Shown here one piece after another: positions 26,289 through 35,294 of a DNA stretch of 64,000 bases. The stretch spans positions 124,001 through 188,000 of the forward strand of contig CALXWY010000002.1 of NCBI GenBank assembly GCA_944392535.1. Direction: 5' to 3'. Under the pieces are notes generated by a model. That model ran no database searches. It saw only the letters and a program-made list of their open reading frames with translations, and was not told the DNA's origin. Position 1 is the first letter of the stretch. Every line of letters begins with the position of its first letter. The position numbers and the translations under genes are program-made. The DNA comes from an uncultured Alphaproteobacteria bacterium. Its GTDB lineage: Bacteria; Pseudomonadota; Alphaproteobacteria; Rs-D84.

Positions 26289-27755
26289 TTATTGTTTCAG
26301 GGTTTCAAGCACAACATCCAACAACTTTACCATTGCCATGGTGTCCTGTCCGCAGTATTCGTGTAGGTTCTGCATCATCATGGCGGTTTGTTCTGGGGTC
26401 TGTTTGCCTTTCATAAAATCCATAAACTGTTCGCTGGCCTCAGTCCCATTATGTATGCCCATATTTGCATAGGACATTTCCGGAACAAATGCCGGCAACG
26501 TTTGTTTAATCGATGCACTGCCATTCTGGCAAGGACGATACATACCACGATTGCGGAATGGTATTAACAAATCCAGCATGCGGTCATTTATTGCCAATAA
26601 CTGTTCTGCGTATTCCGGGAATGCCTGGGCCATTTCGGTATTTCTGCCTTGCTCGAATGCTTGGTTATATACGATTACTGACCCGGTGTCGCCGATGGTT
26701 TCAATCAGTTTCTGAATAAGTCTTGGTCTGGGGTCTGTGCCGGCAGTGTCGTGCAGATACTCATAGTGTTCTAATCCTGCACCCGGGCTGCGTTGTACAT
26801 GCAGCGAAAACTGGAAGCATATCTGTTGGTATGGCTTAGAATTGTCGAACATAGGGATCGCCGACATGATGGATTCATAGTCCAAGAAATACAATGGCCA
26901 TTTCAATTGGTCTGTAAATTCACGCAGCACATCCGTATTGATTGTTTCTGTGTCGTTCAGGAATGCCTCTATATCCCCGGCATGCATTTGCTTGTCACGC
27001 AGGTCTGCCGGCACGTTTGCCAGGTTGGCACCGTATGCGGCATATATTTCATCAGCCAGCGCACCCTTGAACGCATCAAATACCGAATACGATGGGATAT
27101 TGCGCCAACAATGGCACTTGTATCCGCACTCATAGAATTTGTTGCACTTGGTCTTTGCGATGGCAATTCCCAGTTCTGGCCCATTCAGAACAGTCCTGAT
27201 GCGTGCGATTTCGGTTGCAACTATGTTTTCGTCCTGCAGGTCCGCCGTTACATCGTGTTCCACAAACAGTTCTTGTATGTCCAGGTCGCCATGCCGCACG
27301 TATTCTGGGTTCAATGTCAGAATTTTGCAATTTCGTATGTTGATGCCGCACTGCGTAAACACGTACCGCTGAAACGACACGTCCAGGTAGTGGTAATCGT
27401 GTGGCTTTGTTGTTGATTTGACCTCTATTATGTCCCATGTGCCATCGTTGTTATTCTGCAAAATATCAACCGCACAGTATTCGCCGGCTTTGGTTCCCAG
27501 TGTTGCCTCGTATATATAGGGTGCATTTGCATTGATTGCCCGAATTGTTTGTGTGTGTGCTGCTTGTTCCCATGGCATAGCATCTATACGAATGCCTCCA
27601 GGGTATCTGGAACATGCCAGTTCGCCAACTGCAGTACCTTGTTCCAAAACCGCTGTGTTCAATTCCTGTTGCAAGTCCTTGCGAAATTTCTTGAACCATA
27701 TTGCATTGGGACATTTAACCCCCAATACATAATCCGATTTTGAAATCTTAAACAT
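26289..27755 (-). CDS. DUF2779 nuclease-type protein
   Basis: The 488 residues combine a Cas4/RecB-like N-terminal part (SDYVLGVKCPNAIWFKKF; the IIEVKSTTKPHDYHYLDVSFQ catalytic block; cysteines CNKFYECGYKCHC that may hold an Fe-S cluster) with an RNase-H-fold exonuclease-like C-terminus. The latter has YFLDYESI, IVYNQAFEQGRN and HEYCGQDTMAMVKLLD, which contain the D-E, N/F-E and D motifs. This is the DUF2779 family layout. It starts one base after the sigma-factor stop, so it is the last gene of the ssp-type operon. A DNA-degrading defence role is inferred. Confidence 0.85.
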   Translation of the reverse strand: MFKISKSDYVLGVKCPNAIWFKKFRKDLQQELNTAVLEQGTAVGELACSRYPGGIRIDAMPWEQAAHTQTIRAINANAPYIYEATLGTKAGEYCAVDILQNNNDGTWDIIEVKSTTKPHDYHYLDVSFQRYVFTQCGINIRNCKILTLNPEYVRHGDLDIQELFVEHDVTADLQDENIVATEIARIRTVLNGPELGIAIAKTKCNKFYECGYKCHCWRNIPSYSVFDAFKGALADEIYAAYGANLANVPADLRDKQMHAGDIEAFLNDTETINTDVLREFTDQLKWPLYFLDYESIMSAIPMFDNSKPYQQICFQFSLHVQRSPGAGLEHYEYLHDTAGTDPRPRLIQKLIETIGDTGSVIVYNQAFEQGRNTEMAQAFPEYAEQLLAINDRMLDLLIPFRNRGMYRPCQNGSASIKQTLPAFVPEMSYANMGIHNGTEASEQFMDFMKGKQTPEQTAMMMQNLHEYCGQDTMAMVKLLDVVLETLKQ

Positions 27756-27756
27756 T

Positions 27757-29451
27757 TTACCTAAGCCCCAACTCTTTCAATTTCTGTATTACCAGCCCAC
27801 GTGTTTTGCCATCAAAGCGGTCTTTCATTTCCCCTGGTGGCATGCCCATTTTTGCAAATTTCTTTAATCTTTGAATGTCCTCATATGTCCATTCTGTATT
27901 TATCTTCGAAAGTTCTTTTTGGGGTTTGGCTGGTTCTTCAACAGGTGTTTGCTCTATTGCTGGCACAATTTTGCTGAGATTTACTGTTGAAGTTGTTCTG
28001 CTGGGTTGACTATAGTCACCCAAGAATGACCTCAATGTTCTTGCACGAGTTGGATGTTTCAGCTTGTTTAATGCCTTTTGCTCTATCTGTCGGACTCGTT
28101 CTCTGGTAACGCCAAGGTATTCGCCAACTTCTTCTAATGTTTTTATTCTATCGCTTTCCAGGCCATATCGTAACTGTAATACAATTGCCTCTTTTGGGTC
28201 CAGTTCTGCCAACAATTGACGTACGATTATGCCCAGTTCTCGTTTTGAAAACTTTTCAAATGGGGATTCTGTGTCTTCGTCTGCCAGGTCATATATGTTG
28301 TTTTCATATTCAGTACACAGGTTCAAATACTCTGTTGCGGCCTCTAAAGTGCAGTTTAATTTGGCAACGATTTCATCTTTCAGGGTTTCACAATCAACCT
28401 TTTTTCCGCACATGCATTCTTGGCATTGGTGGTTTTGTACCAGATCGTATATTTTAAATATGTTGTCTTTCACGTGTGCCGGTATGCAAAACATTGTATG
28501 CTGAGGTAAATCCCCGAAACGTGTTATGTATCCAACAATCGGTCTTGTCACGTAGGCTGGGAATGACTTTAATTCGGTATGGTCAAACGTTTCTATTGCA
28601 TACAGCAACCCAGCGCACCCATCTTGCACCGCATCATAAAACGACATATCAAACTTTCTGTAATAGTACCATGCCGTTCGCAAAACTATGCGAAGGTACA
28701 TTTCGAACATTCTTTCATATGCCCACCGATTGCCACTTTTGACTTGCGGTATCAGTTGTTGCCATTCGTTTCTTTGTGGTGCTTTAATCTTTTTAACTTT
28801 CTTTATGAATTTCTTCAAATCAGGGAATTCTTCTACTATCCATTTATAAATTATATCGTAGTCGACTTTACTTGCATCATATTCTTCGCCTTGTGCTTTT
28901 ACTGGTGCCTCTTGTATAATTACTCCCAGATCCAGCAATCTTTCTGTCAATCTTGATACATCTGAAAAGGATTCCGTAGAGTCTATGATTTCGTTTTCGG
29001 TTACATAGCCACGTTCTTTATATAAGCAATAGAAATTGTAGACCTGTCGTTCAAACGGCGACATGTCTTCTATATTCGTGTGTTGTGCCTCGTATGGTGC
29101 ATTTATGCGAACGGCTACTGGTTGTTCTTCTGGTTCCGTTTCCACCAATTCTTCGGGGACATACATGTCATTAGAAATGATTGGTTCTTCAACCGGGGGT
29201 TCTTCTATAACCTCTGGCATTTCTAATTGTTCGGCTGGTTCGACAGTTTTGGGTTTCCTTACCCTTGGCAGCACTGATGTTTTTGGTTTGGGTTGTCCAG
29301 GCATTTCGTTAGTCCAGCCCATACGAATAAGTTTTCCGATGACAGCACTTTTGGTAAAGCCCAGTCGATTGCCAATTTCGGAAGCAGACAAGCCCTTGTT
29401 ACACAAGGACCGTAGTCGTTTTAGTAAATTGCTATCCCACTGTGCCGCCAT
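27757..29451 (-). CDS. Sigma-70-like factor flanked by GcrA-like HTH domains
   Basis: The 564 residues read as follows. Residues 1-50 are GcrA-like (LLKRLRSLCNKGLSASEIG, SAVIGKLIRMG), then comes an acidic linker. A small helical domain at 132-180 resembles sigma region 1.1, followed by a degenerate sigma region 2 (232-312, WAYERMFEMYLRIVLRTAWY) and region 3 with a Cys group at 343-354 (CQECMCGKKVDC). Region 4 (403-466) is clear, with LEEVGEYLGVTRERVRQIEQ. A second GcrA-like HTH is at 520-564 (WTYEDIQRLKKFAKMG). GcrA in Caulobacter is a sigma-70 co-activator, so this fuses a sigma factor with its co-activator type. It lies in the phosphorothioation operon, 24 bases after the previous gene. Confidence 0.88.
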   Translation of the reverse strand: MAAQWDSNLLKRLRSLCNKGLSASEIGNRLGFTKSAVIGKLIRMGWTNEMPGQPKPKTSVLPRVRKPKTVEPAEQLEMPEVIEEPPVEEPIISNDMYVPEELVETEPEEQPVAVRINAPYEAQHTNIEDMSPFERQVYNFYCLYKERGYVTENEIIDSTESFSDVSRLTERLLDLGVIIQEAPVKAQGEEYDASKVDYDIIYKWIVEEFPDLKKFIKKVKKIKAPQRNEWQQLIPQVKSGNRWAYERMFEMYLRIVLRTAWYYYRKFDMSFYDAVQDGCAGLLYAIETFDHTELKSFPAYVTRPIVGYITRFGDLPQHTMFCIPAHVKDNIFKIYDLVQNHQCQECMCGKKVDCETLKDEIVAKLNCTLEAATEYLNLCTEYENNIYDLADEDTESPFEKFSKRELGIIVRQLLAELDPKEAIVLQLRYGLESDRIKTLEEVGEYLGVTRERVRQIEQKALNKLKHPTRARTLRSFLGDYSQPSRTTSTVNLSKIVPAIEQTPVEEPAKPQKELSKINTEWTYEDIQRLKKFAKMGMPPGEMKDRFDGKTRGLVIQKLKELGLR

Positions 29452-29475
29452 CGTTTGTTTCTATATCCCTTGGCA

Positions 29476-30003
29476 CTATCCTCTGGCAAATTCACACAGT
29501 TCGAAGATTTCTTTTGATAGATCGCCATACTTCTCGTTGAAATCAGTGACCAGGTCATACAGGTTGTTTGTATAATCCTCAACCTGTGTTGAGTTCTGGC
29601 ACAGTTTTTCATACAGATAGTCTACACCACCACGCACGTACTCTTCAAATCGTTCAAAGTCTTGCTTGTTCTTTTCGTCATCGCCATAGTGTCTAAAGGC
29701 CTTATCAATGCGTGCTTTCTGGTCTGGTTCATAATCCTTGTCCAGCATCATTATCAATCTGTAATTAAACAGCAGATCAGCTTTATACTGAATCATTATT
29801 GCAGCCAAAATATTTGTGGTTGTTTGTGATGACTTATCCAAAGGCGCACGTCTGCCTTGTAGGAAACCAACAATTGGAGCCATTAGATAGACATCCATGT
29901 TGCGTTCAAACAGTTTGTGGTCTTTATCAAACTTGTTTTCCACCAGTTGCTTTACTTTTTCGGCATGGGTACCCTTAAAAGAATAGTCTTTTTCAAATAG
30001 CAT
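29476..30003 (-). CDS. Unknown 175-residue protein in the ssp-type operon
   Basis: It is an all-helical, charged protein (FKGTHAEKVKQLVENKFDKD, DVYLMAPIVGFLQGRRAPLD, DLLFNYRLIMMLDKDYEPDQ) with no membrane segment. It starts three bases after the SMC-like ATPase stop, so the two are very likely partners. By position it could be the small member of an SspFGH-like restriction set; I do not assign a letter. Structure and activity are unknown. Confidence 0.7.
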   Translation of the reverse strand: MLFEKDYSFKGTHAEKVKQLVENKFDKDHKLFERNMDVYLMAPIVGFLQGRRAPLDKSSQTTTNILAAIMIQYKADLLFNYRLIMMLDKDYEPDQKARIDKAFRHYGDDEKNKQDFERFEEYVRGGVDYLYEKLCQNSTQVEDYTNNLYDLVTDFNEKYGDLSKEIFELCEFARG

Positions 30004-30006
30004 CGG

Positions 30007-31971
30007 TTACTCTCCTTGTAATAAGTCGGTTCTTGTCTTAGAAACCATATCCAATTTGTATCTTGCGCCTATCTTTGGTCCCAAATACTGTCTGGCATAG
30101 TTACCGTCCGTATCTTTAATGAATATGATGACCTGTTCAGCAATCTGTGGAAGGACTTCGCAAACGGTCTGAATTCTTTCCATATCAAATGCAGACAACG
30201 GTGCATCCATCACTAACGGATATGGTTCCGATGTGGATGTTCCACCCTCTGCTTGGCTGTTCTCTCTTGCCATCTTGATCACACCTGCAATAAACGCCAA
30301 AATTATCGCAACACTTTGACCTGTTGATGTTTGCAATTCAGGTGTTACTTTGATGTTGTATTTTTCGTCCAAGGCCAGCGAGAAACCTCCGTTGTAGATT
30401 TCTTGGAATATCTTGTCAATAGACACTGCAAGCTTTTCACGAGTCTGGGTTTCTTTTTCGTCATATTCTTGCTTCAATATTTCGTACACGTATTCTGCAT
30501 ACGATTTGTACTTGTCTATTTCCGCATTCTTCACATTGCCGGCTGACAGTTCATGCAAACGTTGTTCGTTATTGTTCTTCAGGCTTATTTTTTCGCCTTT
30601 TTCTTGGTTCAGCTTGTCTCTATCCTCAGACAAGGAACTCAGGTTTCTTTTATATCTTGCACGTTCTGTCTCTAATGATGACACGTCTTCGATACCATCT
30701 AGTTTTTCGCTGATGTCTTTGAGTTCTTCTTCATAATCGCTTCTTGTGTTCTCGTAATCACGCAAGAATTTGTATTTGTCATCAAATTCATCTTTGAAAA
30801 TTTCGACACTGCGTGTTTTTTCTTCGCATGCTGTCGCAAATTCTCTGATCAGGCTACCCAACGATTTCGGTGGAATTGAATCCAGCAATTTATACAGGGC
30901 ATCATAGTGTTCTTCGCCAGCCTCCAGATGTTCGCCACATATGCACTTTTTTCTGTTGAACAAGAAATTGATTGTTGATGCTGTTACATCCGGAATTCCA
31001 GTGTCTAGTTTGTCCACTTGTTTCAGTGCCATCAACGAGTCGTACATCAACTGAGTTGAGAAGTACTTAGGTCCAAAAGAATTAAAACTTTTTACGAAAC
31101 GGCCGATTTTATCTTTGCGGTCAATTTCCAATGCCTTTAATTTCTTTTCCAATTCTTCACGTCTTGAACTTAGTTCCTTGCTTGACGCATTTTTGGCAAT
31201 ACGCATATCCAAATCTTGGATCTTGTCGTTGGCTGTCTCGTATGACGCATCAATATTGGCCAACAGTCCATTGATTTCTTCAATGCGGTCCGACAGCTCG
31301 CCAATTTGCTGGCTCAACGCTGTCATTTCACTATCTGCATTACCATTATAACTTTCTATATAACTGCCAATTACTGACGAACGACCTTTACCCAAATGTT
31401 CCAACGCCTCGTCATAGGCTTTTAATCCTAACAATCTTTTTACGGCTTCGGCAATGTCACGACTTCTGTTATGGTCGTTAATTTCTTTACTCATTGCCTC
31501 AATATGTTCACCGTCAAAGAAGAAATAACTGGACAATTCTTCTGGCAATATTTCTTTCATCTTCAGATCGGGCAGTTGTTCTGATGTCGTGTTCCCACTG
31601 GCATCTTTGCAGGTAATTGTAAAATCTGCTGATTGTGCTGCCGGAACGACTTGTCCGTTGGTGTCCTTTTTATATTTCATTCTTCTTTTGACAGTATATT
31701 CTCTGTCGTGGTGGACCAATTCTACAGCAACCTCAACATATTCCTGATCGCCGGGGAACATCTTGTCTTGCAGTTCCTGGGACAGCAACACGCCGTTCAA
31801 TATACTTTTGCCATAAAAGCACCAGCTAAATGCCTGAGCAAATGTCGTTTTACCAGCACCGTTCTTACCCATAATGATGGTCACGTTCTTCTGCTTGTCT
31901 GGTGAAAAATCAATTCTCTGTTCCCCATTAAACTGACGAAAGTCTTTTAATTTAAGTGATTTTAATAGCAT
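30007..31971 (-). CDS. DndD-like SMC/Rad50-type ATPase
   Basis: The 654 residues have Walker A MGKNGAGKTTF (35-42 core), a long coiled coil in two arms, a hook-like Cys motif in the middle (KKCICGEHLEAG), the ABC signature region STGQSVAIILAFIAG and Walker B YPLVMDAPLSAFD. This is the layout of DndD and Rad50-like DNA-end or nick sensors. It sits between a 62-residue ORF and a 175-residue gene with 3-16 base gaps. In a PT-based system it probably belongs to the restriction arm; that is inferred. Confidence 0.87.
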   Translation of the reverse strand: MLLKSLKLKDFRQFNGEQRIDFSPDKQKNVTIIMGKNGAGKTTFAQAFSWCFYGKSILNGVLLSQELQDKMFPGDQEYVEVAVELVHHDREYTVKRRMKYKKDTNGQVVPAAQSADFTITCKDASGNTTSEQLPDLKMKEILPEELSSYFFFDGEHIEAMSKEINDHNRSRDIAEAVKRLLGLKAYDEALEHLGKGRSSVIGSYIESYNGNADSEMTALSQQIGELSDRIEEINGLLANIDASYETANDKIQDLDMRIAKNASSKELSSRREELEKKLKALEIDRKDKIGRFVKSFNSFGPKYFSTQLMYDSLMALKQVDKLDTGIPDVTASTINFLFNRKKCICGEHLEAGEEHYDALYKLLDSIPPKSLGSLIREFATACEEKTRSVEIFKDEFDDKYKFLRDYENTRSDYEEELKDISEKLDGIEDVSSLETERARYKRNLSSLSEDRDKLNQEKGEKISLKNNNEQRLHELSAGNVKNAEIDKYKSYAEYVYEILKQEYDEKETQTREKLAVSIDKIFQEIYNGGFSLALDEKYNIKVTPELQTSTGQSVAIILAFIAGVIKMARENSQAEGGTSTSEPYPLVMDAPLSAFDMERIQTVCEVLPQIAEQVIIFIKDTDGNYARQYLGPKIGARYKLDMVSKTRTDLLQGE

Positions 31972-31987
31972 ACTTGTACTCCCATCT

Positions 31988-32176
31988 TTACGAATTCGCA
32001 GTCGTGCGCTTTGCAGGCGAGTACGACTTTACTTCTTCCTGTATAATATCTTGAATGGTCTTAACCATTTCACGAGCCGACTTGTTCTTCTGTTTTATGT
32101 TCAGATTTTCCTTAACCAGGATCTTTTGCAAAATCCGCTTGGCTACATCTGGATTCACGTCTTTGTGTTCCACCAT
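31988..32176 (-). CDS. Small helical protein, 62 residues
   Basis: A basic helical protein (DVNPDVAKRILQKILVKENL, KSAREMVKTIQDIIQEEVKS). Its start overlaps the helicase stop by one base, which indicates translational coupling. No family is recognised; it may be a subunit linking helicase and SMC-like ATPase. Confidence 0.65.
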   Translation of the reverse strand: MVEHKDVNPDVAKRILQKILVKENLNIKQKNKSAREMVKTIQDIIQEEVKSYSPAKRTTANS

Positions 32177-34392
32177 TATAAGTACTCCTCTTCTGGTTTA
32201 ATGATATAATCTTTGATTGAATACGCATCCTTGATTTGGTCGATGACTTTATAGGCATCTGGCATGTTTATAGCCAGGTTTGCGAAGTCTTCTGCACGTT
32301 TCAATTCTCTTTTAATCAATGGCAGATCCTTTTGAATCTGATCCAGCGATAAGTGCGAAATGTTATCCAGTGGTCTTGGCAACGTTATGAAATCGTATAT
32401 TTCTGCGTATTCTTTTGTCTTTTTTGTTATCGGGTCTGTGTATGTGCGCAACACACGTCCACGTCTCTGAATGTATTCTTTCGGGTTTGTTGTGCTGGCC
32501 AATATAAAGGCTGTTTTAATTGCCGGAATGTTCACACCCTCATCTAAACACTTGATAGCAACCAGTACCTGAATGTCCCCAGATGCAAAATCTTTCTTTA
32601 GCTGAGCTCTTTCTTCCATTGTTTCTTCAGACGTAAAGCGAGATGCGACCATGTTCAATTTATTACCCAAAAGTTTGGAAACAGCGATGATCTGTCTGAC
32701 ATCGTTTTCTTCGGTGTCCGACTGTTCTTTGGTTATGTCCATCACATTTGTAGAACCACAATAGACCAAAATATGTTTGTCGTCTTTATATGCCTCTATT
32801 TCATGTGCCAACTTTGGCAGCTTGTCCTGCGCCCCTGCAATAATTCTGGAACGCTTCAGAGCCAATCGCTTTCCACGTTCGCTTAGTGTATGTTTCCCAT
32901 CCTTGCCAATTATCATGCATTTGGAGATTTGTTGTGTTAATTGCAAGTACTCGTCATGTTCTTCTTGGTTCAAGTACGTCAGAATTGGGTGATAATTATA
33001 CTTGGTAAGCACTCCGTTTTCGATTGCTTCCTGCAAGGTATATTCAATGCACTTATCCCCAAAGAAATCGAACAATTTCTTTGTGCCGTCTTTATCATGA
33101 TGTCTGTCAATTGTTGCAGACAGTGCCAATCTGTATTTGTAGGAATTGTTCAGCAATTCCAGGAATTTCGGTGCGCCTGCGTTATGTGCTTCGTCCACAA
33201 CCAGCAAGGTGTCGGATTTTATCTTTTGAATCAACAGCTGTACTTTGTCTGAAACGAACGTTGCGTTTGTACAAATGAACAAAAAGAAATCTTTGCCGGT
33301 TGCACCAATTTTCTGGTCACGAACCGCATTTTCCAATCTTTTATGCCAATCTTTTTGTGCAGAAGCACTGTACCCAATGATTGGTTTGATGTTAAACGCC
33401 TTGATATCATCCACCCACTGTTCCACCAAGTGTTGATATGGCACGACAACTATTACTGCCAGCTTGTTTTCTTTTATTTCTGACAATGTGGTTATTGCCT
33501 CTAATGCGGTCAAAGTTTTCCCTGTGCCAGTTGCCATGTCAAAGATGCCACGATAGCCTGCCTCCGCCCATTTGCCGATTGCAGTTGTTTGATATTCTCT
33601 GGCTTGGAACCAGCTGGGTCGCTGTGGGTAATGGTTAAGAATTTCCACCCCTGGTCGTTCTGTTTTGCTGGGTTCAGGCTCGGCGGGCGGCAACATTGCA
33701 GGTTTGTCCCAATCGGGTGTATATCTGCGATATTTTTCAACAATTTCTTGCTTCAATTGCGGAAATTCGATGATCTTTATACCCTTTGCACTGTCTGACC
33801 AAATGGCATCAAATGCCTTTCGCTTATCTTCGACCCTGGTTTCGTCTTGTGAACGCCAGGAACAATATACATCAATAGCCTCATAATTCAGTGCAAGGCC
33901 GGTGGTTGTTTCGTTCATTGAACCAGAAAAAGCAACCGTATTTCCCTCTGAGTCACTGATCAACCCCAGTTTTTCATGATACATACCAATTTGATTGTCT
34001 TTTTCAGTAAGGGCAATTTTGATATCCAGAACACCATCGGCAATTAAATTTGCCAACAGGTTCAAGTGTTCCTTTTCAAATTCAGTTACCGGTTCCTGCA
34101 GTTCCTTTTCAATTGCTGCTGCAACGATTTCCTCTCGTTTTTTATACCCGCTTTTCATTGCCGCCATGTCTTCATCTGACAAACGAGGCGAAGCAACCAG
34201 GCGGATTTTCCCGCCGTTGTTGCGCAGTCCGGCTATTCCGGACATTATTTGAGCCAAAATTGTGGAAGAAAAAAAGCCTACTGCACGATCGTATGATACT
34301 GCATGTGAAAGCAACGGGATGTAGAAATCTCGGGCAATTTTATCTACGAGAGAACGATACTCTCTTTTTACTGTTACATCTTGTAGGCTCAT
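32176..34392 (-). CDS. PLD-nuclease/superfamily 2 helicase fusion
   Basis: The 738 residues have an N-terminal phospholipase-D-like nuclease domain (FYIPLLSHAVSYDRAVGFFS; the HxK motif in MYHEKLGLISDSEGNTVAFS at about 138-160). A DEAD/DEAH helicase follows: FDMATGTGKTLTAL (Walker A), LLVVDEAHNAG, LALSATIDRH, and motif VI QRRGRVLRTY. Similar fusions accompany PT-modification and other defence systems. It follows sspD by 59 bases. It is a likely restriction component (SspFGH-like), acting on unmodified DNA. Confidence 0.88.
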   Translation of the reverse strand: MSLQDVTVKREYRSLVDKIARDFYIPLLSHAVSYDRAVGFFSSTILAQIMSGIAGLRNNGGKIRLVASPRLSDEDMAAMKSGYKKREEIVAAAIEKELQEPVTEFEKEHLNLLANLIADGVLDIKIALTEKDNQIGMYHEKLGLISDSEGNTVAFSGSMNETTTGLALNYEAIDVYCSWRSQDETRVEDKRKAFDAIWSDSAKGIKIIEFPQLKQEIVEKYRRYTPDWDKPAMLPPAEPEPSKTERPGVEILNHYPQRPSWFQAREYQTTAIGKWAEAGYRGIFDMATGTGKTLTALEAITTLSEIKENKLAVIVVVPYQHLVEQWVDDIKAFNIKPIIGYSASAQKDWHKRLENAVRDQKIGATGKDFFLFICTNATFVSDKVQLLIQKIKSDTLLVVDEAHNAGAPKFLELLNNSYKYRLALSATIDRHHDKDGTKKLFDFFGDKCIEYTLQEAIENGVLTKYNYHPILTYLNQEEHDEYLQLTQQISKCMIIGKDGKHTLSERGKRLALKRSRIIAGAQDKLPKLAHEIEAYKDDKHILVYCGSTNVMDITKEQSDTEENDVRQIIAVSKLLGNKLNMVASRFTSEETMEERAQLKKDFASGDIQVLVAIKCLDEGVNIPAIKTAFILASTTNPKEYIQRRGRVLRTYTDPITKKTKEYAEIYDFITLPRPLDNISHLSLDQIQKDLPLIKRELKRAEDFANLAINMPDAYKVIDQIKDAYSIKDYIIKPEEEYL

Positions 34393-34451
34393 TCATTTGC
34401 TTTTTGTTGTTACAGCAGGGATATATACCACAAAATCGCCGAAAAATCAAG

Positions 34452-35294
34452 TTATTTACCGCAAGCTAGGCATACTTTGGATTTGCCGTATAGGTCGTCC
34501 AAGTCCACCTCGTCATCGTCTGGACGCAGTGGGTTTACCTGTCTCTGCTTTTTTGCTTTTTCAAGACGCTTTTCATAGTCTGCTTTAATCTGTGCTACAC
34601 GTTCTGGCTTGGATAATTCCTCTAAGGATTCTCTTTCGGACCATGTGAACGGTGAACCGCATTTTTCGGCGGTCTTTTCGTATTTTTTTGCTTCCTCAAA
34701 TGCCTCTGGGTGTCTTTCCATCAGGTGGACCCATTCGATCTTTCTCTGGAAGAAGCAGAATGTGCATCCACTGCGTGACCGCCATTTGTAATAATCTGGC
34801 AAGCCCAGACCGGAATAATTCAGAATGTCAACGACCCCGCTTTTGTCGATACCTTCTTCTCTAAACGGCATTTTGATGATCAAGTTGTCTTGACGGGATT
34901 GATAACCCTCACGATATTCTTCATCCGAACGTATTGCAACATAGGAATATACTGTGTACCCATCTTTCAAGAATTTGTTAACCCAGCTTTCAAAGGGTTT
35001 TAGTTTCATGCAAATCGTACACCATCTTGCCTGTGCTGACGGCAAATAGTTGTTATGCTGCATCAGCCAGAAATCAAAGTCTCTTTCTGGGTTCAAGCGC
35101 AATATCGGTTTGCCCAGGTATCCCTCTAGTTTACTCAGGAAGCTGTATACCTCTGGTAATTCCTTGCCGGTGTCAGTAAAGAAATAGTCAATGTCTATTT
35201 CCGGGTGGTTGTCTCGCATGTATACTGCCAGCGCAGCACTATCTTTTCCCCCCGATATCCCCAATACGTGTTTTACTTTCTTTTCTTCGGCCAT
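34452..35294 (-). CDS. sspD: SspD-type PAPS-reductase-like ATP pyrophosphatase
   Basis: The 280 residues have the PP-loop SGGKDSAAL (residues 14-22) and cysteines in CTICMKLKPF, SGCTFCFFQRK and a C-terminal CLACGK that could ligate an Fe-S cluster. The family (DndC/SspD, PAPS reductase fold) activates the DNA backbone or carries sulphur during phosphorothioation. It overlaps the sspC stop by one base. DndC is the close alternative, but the DUF4007 gene in the same operon points to the Ssp type. Confidence 0.87.
   Translation of the reverse strand: MAEEKKVKHVLGISGGKDSAALAVYMRDNHPEIDIDYFFTDTGKELPEVYSFLSKLEGYLGKPILRLNPERDFDFWLMQHNNYLPSAQARWCTICMKLKPFESWVNKFLKDGYTVYSYVAIRSDEEYREGYQSRQDNLIIKMPFREEGIDKSGVVDILNYSGLGLPDYYKWRSRSGCTFCFFQRKIEWVHLMERHPEAFEEAKKYEKTAEKCGSPFTWSERESLEELSKPERVAQIKADYEKRLEKAKKQRQVNPLRPDDDEVDLDDLYGKSKVCLACGK

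Noticed and set aside
26513-27416. Long forward ORFs opposite the DUF2779 gene
   Set aside because: Cys/His/Trp-rich translations typical of antisense shadows; the reverse frame has family motifs throughout.
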